Shown here piece by piece: positions 56,701 through 64,000 of a stretch of DNA of 64,000 nt. The stretch's first letter is position 1. Each line of letters begins with the position of its first letter. This DNA is from Endomychus coccineus (lineage: Eukaryota; Arthropoda; Insecta; Coleoptera; Endomychidae): the NCBI GenBank assembly GCA_958510875.1, contig OY294067.1, positions 146,539,743 to 146,603,742 on the forward strand, given 5' to 3'. A model generated the notes under the pieces. That model made no database searches, was not told the origin of the DNA, and saw only the letters and a program-made list of their open reading frames with translations. Position numbers and translations under genes: made by a program.

Positions 56701-59141
56701 TGCTATTTACCTATACATTGTTTGGCTACCATGATCTGGAGGATGTTTTCCCAACGCAGTCCTCGTCATTTCTTTGAAACTCATGATAACTGAATATCTA
56801 ATTCTCAGTGAGACATCTACTTTCCGGTGATAGTGTTCGAATACCTTGGTTCCCAACATCTCCAAATGAAATTTTCTCATACCCCCGGAGGAACTGTATG
56901 GAATTGATAGGCGTGAAAATGAGAGATCCAATCTCATGATAATTTAGAGCAAACAATCTTCAAGCCACAATTTCTTCATATGTTACGAAATGTTTGTTAA
57001 CATATTTCGATAATTCTAAAATTTGGGAATAGATTACTATTCCGAGAAAGCCCCCATTGACTTTCGAGAGAGTTGAAATAATAAAACATATCTCTCAAAG
57101 TATACACTGAATTGGTTCAAAACTTCTACAGCAAATTTGTGTTAATTTGGAACTGCTTTCACCCGTATTTCAACAAAATCGTTCAACAACCACAACAGGA
57201 ACCATTATTGGAGTGAACTTGAATGTACTTCGTTCTTTAACAATATAAAACAAGACGGCAATGTTGGCTAGGGGCTGATAGACCTGATTCCGAATCGGTA
57301 GACCCGGGTGCGATTCCCAGAAATGAAAAGTTTGCTTTTGTACATTTTTTAAAAGACATCATTAATTTGAATATCATTTAGTTGTGTGAAAAAAATTAAA
57401 TGCATAATTTACTTCATTATCTTAACACAGGTGCGAAGAATATCTTATAGTATGTGAAACAATTATCCAAAATCAGTGACGGAATGAAATAATTTGCGAA
57501 GAGTAACTTTGCCCCTCACACTATTTATCTATTCTCCAAGCGGCAACAAATTTCTAGTTTAATATTGAGATGGAGGTGGAATCCTCAAGTTGTTGTGAGA
57601 ATACATTTTGGTTTTGTGCTGTTCAATGCCGTGAGAAGGTTTTTTCATACTCTTACAAAATTTCCTCATTCTACCATTGAGAGCATATTAATAAATGTTC
57701 GGTGAAGGTGGAAGTCGAAAAGCGTCTTACGTAAACACCAGTAAAATACCATAGAGAACCCTCCACATCTCTGATTTTGCGATTTCAACCTGCTTCAACC
57801 GTTTGTACCATTCTTCGAGCTCTTAGTCAATAACATTACACATTACAAAAATAGTCAGAAAATTCAGAAAGCTCATTTCGGGTGAGCATCGCATTACATT
57901 CCTTTCCTGCTTTCCTAAAAAACGTAGAGATTTTTGGATACATATGAAAAACGAAAAAGAATTCCTGTAATTTCTCATCGATATAACCTTATCAAGAACC
58001 AGCTTTGTCAATTCGGTTCCAGTTCGGCTACGATACCTGAAAAGCGTATAGTAATGACGCATCGTATAGGTATGGCTCTACTTTTCATGGGCAACTGTAA
58101 ACTTTTGATCATCTTCCTTTTCTAAGACTGAATTATTGTATTCTACTACACATTTTGGGATAATCATCTAATTATATAAAAAATGGGTGAAGCTGTGAAA
58201 TATCACTTATTATAAGTCCATGATCATGATATAATAATACACTTCATCACTTATATCCACAAGTTAGTGTTTTGATGATATAGATAATGAAAACATAGTA
58301 AAAATATTTGTATTATGTCAATTGATGAATTATCACATAGTAACATGCAGTCTATCGATTAATTATTCATAGATCATGAATTGATATCAATGAGTTACAT
58401 GAAGCTTGTTATGATTGAAAATTGAATGAGTTGGAAAAAGAGTTATATTATAGGAAATGATGAATATTCTCAGAAATTTACCAATATCAAATTCCCAACA
58501 TGTGAGTGTCTGACTTAATTATCTTGAATTCTGCTAATCGGCTTTAAACTTTCCAAAGTTAAAGAATAAAACTCAGATTTACATAAGAGAATTGTAATAT
58601 CTGATTTCTAATTAATACTGATAAATTAACCACCGAAACCATAGATACAAAAATATATAAGATGTTTTTATACAGGAACTGTGAATGATTCTCAAAAAAC
58701 TAGCTCCCTGGCTAATATCTAGTCACGCATTTATATATTATAGATGTGCATTCTACTTAGTAAAATAATTGAACATAATGCTATGTAACGAATTTGCACT
58801 TTGTTTGAAGCAGCAATGGACTAGCTGGAAGGCAGTGTCTTCTGCGAAGTATTTGTGAAAATGCACAATCGAGCTTACACCATCCATCTAACGGATTGTA
58901 TGGCCAACTTCTCCACATTCTATTAACGTGAGTTAAACCAACCTCTCTAAAGATTTGTGCATGAGTCTTTCATCATTGTTTCAGCCCTGATTATGGAAGA
59001 GAAGATTCAAATAATACTAGTGTAGAGTCTGATTACTATGATTCTGAAAAAGCTGGAAAATTCGGTGTGGATTGTAACAGCCTCTACCCGGAATGTAGTG
59101 GATACGGATTGCTTGATATGTTCTCGATAATGGATATTTGA
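50765..59141 (+). CDS. DM4/12-family secreted protein, five exons, complete
   Basis: Exons are 50765-50791, 50859-50957, 55765-55964, 58814-58927 and 58985-59141. Introns are GT-AG and phases agree (0, 0, 2, 2). The sum is 597 nt, encoding 198 residues. The protein starts with a signal peptide (MNTPIVLVTVLLLFRLVTS) followed by the basic site RSKRYLVFPSGGTFK. Next comes the DM4/12 core: GFAIPVKLG, YMLPTNIT, GLAGRQCLLRSICENAQ, YGQLLHILLT. It ends in the Cys pair VDCNSLYPEC. Exactly four cysteines lie in the second half, as in this family (PF07841). Family members are insect-specific, secreted and of unknown function, often in tandem clusters. No frameshift or stop is present, so the gene is probably functional. 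Introns 2 (4.8 kb) and 3 (2.8 kb) contain repeats. Confidence 0.93.
50859..50957 (+). CDS. DM4/12 gene exon 2
   Basis: 33 codons completing the signal peptide and giving the RSKRYLVFP block typical of the family N-terminus. Donor is AAAGTGAGT. Confidence 0.9.
50958..52589. other. intron 2, first part
   Basis: AT-rich. A minus-strand frame at 51571-51780 (ICFNNAAKHGLGHGCSRW, then FISNAPFKWALLYLENC) looks protein-like, but I do not recognise it. It may be an old insertion. Confidence 0.3.
52590..52790 (+). repeat. direct repeat in intron 2, copy 1
   Basis: Shares CACACGT/CATACGTG..., CAATCACAT.GT.A..ATGCAGATT, ACGTATTCAGTATCA and GTCCTTATTCGAC with 53470-53670, at an offset of about 880 bases. 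Confidence 0.65.
52880..53200 (+). repeat. direct repeat copy B (partner of 49800-50250)
   Basis: Contains GATAAACCGCGCAAAGGAAC at 53061-53080 and AGAATCGATCAATTTTTACC near its end. Diverged from copy A by substitutions and small deletions. Confidence 0.65.
53470..53670 (+). repeat. direct repeat in intron 2, copy 2
   Basis: Partner of 52590-52790; ends with GTGTCCTTATTCGACCATCTC. Confidence 0.65.
54050..54275 (-). mobile_element. Penelope-like GIY-YIG endonuclease fragment
   Basis: The minus strand reads VYSITCKDCKNLFFGQTSIE, then a shifted frame FKKLNEHMNGTSLPF. This matches the GIY-YIG domain of Penelope-like elements (VYkIpC.dC...YiGqT...l..H). One of two such fragments in the window; no RT is attached. 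Confidence 0.5.
54480..55015 (+). mobile_element. GC-rich repeat with (ATCA)n end
   Basis: A compositionally distinct block ending GGAACATCAATCAATCAC. The tail suggests a non-LTR element or SINE. It has no shared 3' block with 32822-33190 or 49135-49745. Confidence 0.4.
55136..55480 (-). mobile_element. LINE pol fragment (R4/Dong-like C-terminus)
   Basis: The minus-strand frame 55291-55476 reads HPNSSVPRIYIPRNQGGLGI then LSLESPHN, matching the yLPR.eGGrGl block after the RT domain of R4/Dong-type and related LINEs. Further frames continue to about 55136. Located in intron 2 of the DM4/12 gene, opposite to it. Confidence 0.6.
55765..55964 (+). CDS. DM4/12 gene exon 3
   Basis: Acceptor GATTTTCAG, donor CAGGTAAAC. 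Codes FAIPVKLGSKQNMGIGWNF through LEAILN and ends in phase 2. Confidence 0.93.
55965..57262. other. intron 3, first part, with a possible antisense exon
   Basis: The minus strand 56709-56937 is open with coding-like content (MRKFHLEMLGTKVFEHYHRK, then SFKEMTRTALGKHPPDHGSQ) and ends at a donor AGGTAAAT. I do not know the family and found no convincing partner exon; 56530-56640 is an uncertain candidate. It could be an antisense gene or a transposon relic. Confidence 0.3.
57263..57330 (+). repeat. tRNA-like sequence (pseudo-tRNA or SINE head)
   Basis: TGGCTAGGGGCTGATAGA resembles an A box and GGGTGCGATTCCC a T-arm/B box about 45 bp later, the spacing found in tRNAs. The acceptor stem does not close and the anticodon arm is poorly formed, so it is not a functional tRNA. 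Confidence 0.5.
57331..58813. other. intron 3, remainder
   Basis: AT-rich, with nothing recognised. The final AG acceptor is preceded by a weak pyrimidine tract. Confidence 0.35.
58814..59141 (+). CDS. DM4/12 gene exons 4 and 5 (58814-58927, 58985-59141)
   Basis: Exon 4 holds the cysteine motif RQCLLRSICENAQ. A 57-bp intron (58928-58984, GTGAGT...TTTCAG) separates it from the last exon, which has an acidic linker, the VDC...YPEC pair and the TGA at 59139-59141. Confidence 0.92.
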
Positions 59142-60339
59142 ACTATTTTTTGATAAAGCGTAGGAATTGTACTTTATATTATATGCTTCATAAATACTTA
59201 CTGAGAACATAATATATTGAGAACATTCACGTGTTATATTTATTTCGTGTTCCAAAATACCAATTTTATGTGCTCAGAAATATTTTCCTTTTTCACGTAT
59301 TCAAATTTTTCACCACATGAATCTACGGAAAAAGATGATTCGAAAATGTATTCGAATTTGAACATTCCGATGTCATTAGTATTCGATATAACATAATTTC
59401 ACATTGCGTACAGCTGTTCCTAATTACCTGATATCTGAAGATTGTGATTCCAATAATCATTGATAGTTTAGCAGCAAATATTCCGAATAATAATAATTGC
59501 TTATAATTTCACTTCTGGACCAATACATAGTTTTCTCTGTGGCCAATGACCAATGAACAAATATAGATTTCTCAATTCTCTAAAATGTTGTACCGAGTGG
59601 GAAACAATTATCCAAGTCAACGAAATTCGTATCTAACACTACAGATTTTATGTTATCAACAGTACAAGGTGAGAATTTGCAATCCCTTTTAGAATGATTG
59701 TTTGAATTAGAATCGATCCAATCAGGACTTAGAAAATGTGTTACAATTTTTTTATTTTTCTCCGAATTGTATCATGCTAGGATGAAAAGGTTTGAACATG
59801 GCATAACTCGGACCAGTACCTGACACAATTCAAAGAACATGAATTGTAAACTGTAGGCAACAGCGATCCTGGAACAATGTTGATTCCCAAATATATTCGG
59901 TGTCTCAGGACTATAGAATCTTACCTTGGAAGGCAGGATCTAAATCTTAGTCTCGGAACCAATTTCCAGCCTATTCCAGAGATACCTCCTCATGCAACGA
60001 TTGGTGAAACAGCGGCATGTGAGTCTTGGTCCTATAATACGGATTCTATTCAGAACCTATGGATATTCGAAAATGTATTGAAGATAGCCATCTACTTGCC
60101 GGAATACATAATTATTCAGGTTATCAAATATCATTGTTGTTTCAGAGATCCTTTAATTCCATTCTTATTTCATATGATATACAGATGTCCCATAACTTAT
60201 CCGCCAAACAACAGCAACAGATTATACTAGATATCAAAATAAGAAGATTCAGTGATATATGTGTTGACAAGTGTTGGTTATTAACAAGGTACAGACTCTT
60301 GAAAGTGAAACTTAATTTCCGAAGAAATACAATAATTTT
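59142..60339. other. intergenic, unassigned
   Basis: A + frame at 59877-60230 (117 codons) has mixed-quality coding appearance (GRQDLNLSLGTNFQPIPEIP) but no recognised motif. Confidence 0.3.
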
Positions 60340-61380
60340 GACACAGTTGAACTCCAAAATCAAATTTGAGCTAGTTGATTTTTCGAATATGATAAATCCG
60401 AATTCAGTACTAGTTCAAACCTGATTCCTAGAGGGCCCTTGCTTAGTACTAAATTAAATTGAATCCTGCATATTTTTGTAACCTAGGAAGCTGGTTATGT
60501 TTTAGCTCGAACTAGGAAAGAGTCATTGCTCTCACGTGGAAGAAATGCTCCTTGTAAATGTCGATCTCAAACAGTTTGCGAGAAACTCTCTATTGCTAAA
60601 AAAAAATTTTAAATACAACCCAACTTATCCCGAATAGGTACTCATCATTTTTTCTAATCCCCTTCTTTATGTGTTGAATGTGCCCAATGCTTACATCAAT
60701 ACACTTTCTTAGGGTCTTTATTGAGTGACCCTCCAAATCTGGGAAGGTATGTCCGCCATGGTGGATATTATTGGCTGGTTGTTCAATTTGTTGCAAGGGT
60801 TTACCTCCTGAGTTGATTTCAACATGATATATCGAAGACTTCACAGATGAAAATGTCTGGGTCACGAGGTGGCCTAGGAAATTGTAACTACGACGCCCAA
60901 TCCATCGATCCATGAATCACATGTATTGTCTTACATCCAAAAGATGTAGTGGTTCTTGAAACTCCAAATATTGATCACGATTCAGCCTTTGCGAAAGTTG
61001 AAATGGGCTGAATGGAGAAAGTCTCGCTCTCTGAATAAATGTGGATTTTCCAGGGCATGATTATGATTATTCTGCCATTCAAAAATTCTGCATCTGATAA
61101 AAATTGCCTCGTCTGTAAGCAATACCTTTCTCTGGACGCCTTGAGATATCAAAATTAACCAGGAGTATTCTACGTGGGAGTGATGAATTTTCTCTAGTTT
61201 GAAGCCAGAACATTCCCAGCCTTACAGGGTGAAAAAATATGAAGGATTCAATTCATCACGGAATACGTAGCAAGCGCCCTCTAAGAACTAGGTTCAAACT
61301 AGTACGGAATTCGGATTTATCACCTTCGAAAATCCAATCACTTCAATTTTGAATTAGATATCTTCAGGCACTTTGAAATT
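60340..61380 (-). mobile_element. mariner-like (IS630/Tc1) element with long inverted repeats
   Basis: 60346-60485 and 61215-61375 are inverted repeats of about 140 bp, sharing for instance ATAAATCCGAATTC.GTACTAGTT and CCTAG..CTTAGAGGGC. Between them the minus strand decodes to a dead transposase: DEAIFIRCRIFEWQNNHNHA, ENPHLFRERDF, then DRWIGRR and a C-terminus LRKCIDVSIGHIQHIKKG. These match the DEa.F...HN.H.W...NPhw, WIGRRG and C...GGHfeH blocks of mariner-like enzymes. Confidence 0.75.
60596..61150 (-). pseudogene. mariner-like transposase remnant
   Basis: Two or three frames with stops after FNFRKG and within LLDVRQYM. The last catalytic carboxylate region (expected PDLTPLDFF) is altered to HLVTQTFSS, so the enzyme is dead. 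The final 105 codons (60913 to 60596) are open. Confidence 0.7.
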
Positions 61381-61639
61381 GGGAAATCCTGGCTTCCGGA
61401 TGTGTGTTTTCAGGGCAGGTTTGAGGCCTGAACTGAAACTGAACCTACTGATTTCTGTAGCCGTATTTATTTTAGGAAAAAAATTCTTCATGCTACACAG
61501 TTCACTGCCTTCATTCCGGTGGGTAACTCCGTTCTGACACCTGATCCTGCCGTTGTGTAATCATGTGTGAAGTTTAATTTTTGGAGGTGAGCTTCCAAAT
61601 GTTGTGAAGGTGATATCCTGAGTCACGGTTCAGATTATT

Positions 61640-62345
61640 TGAATGTTTCATGATTACTATAGCTATAGCTATGGCGCTGATATGAGTTTATTGCTCGGGC
61701 TAGCATTTTAGTATTTTCGAAAGGAATTCATGGTCAGTGTCAAACTTGTGTTCGGGAAGTGGAGATCTACTGGTGTCACGAAAGCTTGTACAGCGCTCAT
61801 GTTCTTTCATACGAGTAGCTACTGCACGACACGTTTCACCAATGTAATTTTGGAAATTCGATCTTTCATATTTTAAATATATGAATGATATGCAGTGGTT
61901 ACAGCAGGTGGGGGGGATTTGTGGCTCAGGTTGATTTGTGATTTTAGGCGAAGTGTATTTCTTTATGATTTCTTGATTGTTATAAAGGGAGAAATTATTT
62001 GATAATATGACAAATGAAAGAAGATGTTTTTATTCTGATTTTAAGGATTAAGTTTCAGATGATCTGACAGCTCTGTGAAGCAAGGAGCTTATGAAAGATC
62101 GTTTCCGGTCAGAGTGGTGGTGGGAAAGACTATTGAGATATCTATCGGTGTGAGTGGGTTTTCGATGCACATAATCTTCTAAAGTACCGTCTAGGGACAA
62201 GAGTGAATCTTCCGATTCGACTTCCATGGTGGGAAGGATATTGAGATGTAATGAATTTAAGTGATTGAGGAAGGAAACAAGATTCTCTCGATCATGTTGC
62301 AAATCACAAAAGTGTCGTTCACCCTACCCAAAAGCAATCTGTCAT
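61640..62345 (-). mobile_element. Penelope-like element: RT end plus GIY-YIG
   Basis: Minus strand: VNDTFVI (RT active-site block, normally VDD), a one-base frame break, then QHDRENLVSFLNHLNSLHLN, TMEVESEDSLLSLDG and the Penelope signature VHRKPTHTDRYLN...SHHH to a stop at 62048. Downstream at 61855-61690 GETCRAVATRMKEHERC continues into PLPEHKFDTDHEF, the GIY-YIG endonuclease. The N-terminal RT is missing and replaced by the 130-bp repeats. Confidence 0.85.
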
Positions 62346-62402
62346 AAGCTCCTTTGTCCACAGAAATCAGGATTGAAACATGTTTCATCTGTCTTATTAC
62401 AA

Positions 62403-62860
62403 ACCGATTTGTAGAATTGTGAATGAATTCATAGCCGAAGCCGCCGGAAAAATCAATCCAGGTAGCTTGGACGAATACGATTCAGCTCCTGCGAATTGTT
62501 TTCCTAGTGGCTAAATTAGGATATTGCCCGAGACCGATTTGTAGAATTGTGAATAAATTCACAGCCGAAACCGCCGGAAAAATCAATCACGGTAGCTTGG
62601 ACGAATACGATTCAGCTCCTGCAAATTGTTTTTCTAGAGACTAAATTAGAATATTGCCCGAGACCGATTTGTAGAATTGTGAATGAATTCACAGCCGAAA
62701 CCGCCGGAAAAATCAATCCTGGTAGCTTGAACGAATACGATTCAGCTCCTGCGAATTTATTTCAGGTGCTACGCTGTGATGCTTTCCGAGACCGACGTGT
62801 GAAATTATTAAGTCAGTCATAGCCGAAGATCACTGACAAATCAACCTGGTCCGTAATGCC
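62403..62860 (+). repeat. 130-bp tandem repeat, three full units plus a decayed fourth
   Basis: Units start at 62403, 62533, 62663 (exact 130-bp period) and 62791. Each contains ACCGATTTGTAGAATTGTG, AGCCGAA.CCGCCGGAAAAA and GAATACGATTCAGCTCCTGC. The first three are nearly identical, and the fourth keeps only AGCCGAA and short blocks. Confidence 0.92.
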
Positions 62861-64000
62861 CCGCTCCGTAAGAAATTACGTCTGAAATACAGGTCAGAGT
62901 GAACATACGATCCACGCTCCGTCGAAGTTAAAGGTGTACTAAATAATCAGATTGTCGCGATTCATTTCTAGACCTAGGGACAAAAACTTGTCTATCATCT
63001 CACGCAGATGATGGAAACTCCCGGCGCTAACCGACGATAGGAAACGATCCAATTACCGAGTTATTTTATACACGGGAAACGAACACATGAACGGCCTGTT
63101 CTGAGCCACATTTTGTAAATAGATTGTACATATGAAGTGTAAATATACCGAATGTAAATAGGGATAATTAATATACTCAGTTTAACAACAATAACAATAA
63201 CTGTTTTATTTGGCAATTCACACGAAAGAGAAATAGCTATTTTAAAACCTGGACCCTCGAGAAACCCGAGCAGGTAAGTTACTGTCATAAAAGGACAGTG
63301 AGTGACAACCTCCCCCACTTGTAATTAACCATTCAAGCGGAAGGAGGTTACAACATTACTGGATGGCTAGTCCAGGGTGTTAACCAGTTACATCATTCTA
63401 TTCCCTTCATATTCTTATATTTTCGTAAATGTAAACCGCTGAAAGGATAGCAGATCATGCATTGATGAACACAATGCGATTCGATACTCCGCTATAGATC
63501 ATCTATTCACGCACATTCATCTGAAGTTCAATCATTTTGGAGTGAGGATTGTAGGTTATATATTATATAACTATGGTTGTAATTAATCTGACAGTACTCA
63601 ATCAATGACAGCATCGCGATTCTGATTTATTCCGATAAAACTGATTGAGAAATGTTCTGGTTAGGTATAAGCAGGTTTAAAGTTTATTTGCCTAATTGGC
63701 CACAATTCCGTGTAAGTACATCAAGAAATATAAAATTAAATTTTCTGAATTATGAAGATAACTCAGATAATAATACAACAAAGAATTATAAACATGAATA
63801 AACATAAAACATTGAAACAAAGGCGGCATTCGAGTCCACATTTCTAGATGTCTAGTCTAGAATGTTTACCAATTGCACCACTTTGGCCCCGTCAGATTCT
63901 TATATTTTTGAGGAAATAAACCTTAGAAAGGGTAGTAGATCATTAATGAACACAATGCTATGTTAAATTATCCAAGTCATCTTCATAATTCAGGAAATTT
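62861..64000. other. unassigned stretch with a diverged direct repeat
   Basis: 63080-63320 looks like an LTR-type regulatory block (AT-rich, then GGACCCTCGAGAAACCCGAG and CCTCCCCCACTTG), without a partner. 63325-63485 and 63820-63966 are diverged direct copies (ATTCTTATATTTT, AAACC...GAAAGG.TAG.AGATCAT, ATGAACACAATGC) about 480 bp apart. Confidence 0.4.

Noticed and set aside
57263..57330. Functional tRNA gene
   Set aside because: A- and B-box-like blocks are present, but the acceptor stem and anticodon arm do not fold properly.
62403..62860. CRISPR array
   Set aside because: Repeats are head-to-tail 130-bp units without short repeats and unique spacers. The genome is an insect's.
1..64000. 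A bacterial-style defence system, prophage or biosynthetic operon
   Set aside because: No gene clusters, ribosome binding sites or bacterial domains are seen. All recognisable coding content is insect host exons and eukaryotic transposons.

Overview
The window looks like an AT-rich, repeat-laden stretch of insect chromosome. The best evidence is a complete five-exon gene of the insect-restricted DM4/12 family on the + strand (50765-59141). It is joined by GT-AG introns whose phases agree at every junction. There are no operons, Shine-Dalgarno sites or bacterial-type genes. The insect order cannot be fixed from the sequence alone.

Host genes are few. Besides the DM4/12 gene, the minus strand carries two well-formed coding exons of what is probably one secreted, cysteine-rich protein gene: a signal-peptide exon at 30488-30901 and a cysteine-rich exon at 9265-9607. 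If they belong together, their intron of about 21 kb is filled almost completely with transposons. A short possible terminal exon lies at 31326-31442.

Nearly everything else is mobile DNA. 1-6149 is a nearly intact Ty3/gypsy element (minus) whose gag, protease and pol frames step -1 twice and which has one nonsense codon in gag and one in pol. 7.4-9 kb holds LINE scraps and a palindromic MITE. 10526-12370 is a foldback element with arms of about 0.6 kb. 13.1-15.8 kb is a decayed LINE. 15.8-17.5 kb holds a GC-rich hairpin block, an OTU-protease fragment and a 162-bp-arm foldback. 18.2-19.5 kb is a collapsed gypsy remnant. 21268-30162 is a foldback element with arms of about 1 kb. It was hit by a 4175-bp hAT transposon (22440-26614, 15-bp perfect inverted repeats, 8-bp perfect target duplication) and then underwent a 1938-bp tandem duplication.

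32.8-46.6 kb contains LINE 3' ends, two BEL/Pao elements with paired LTRs (33900-36447 and 43367-46585), a small hAT derivative (37347-38219), a tandem array with a period near 140 bp and a 5'-truncated LINE with an (AAT)n tail. 47.8-48.7 kb is a nested pair of related MITEs. 49-64 kb holds the DM4/12 gene with direct repeats in and around it, Penelope-like fragments, a mariner-like element with long inverted repeats and a 130-bp tandem repeat.

I see no CRISPR array, rRNA or convincing functional tRNA. The most informative part is the nested history of 21-30 kb. Functions of the transposons are inferred from family motifs read by eye; no database search was possible.
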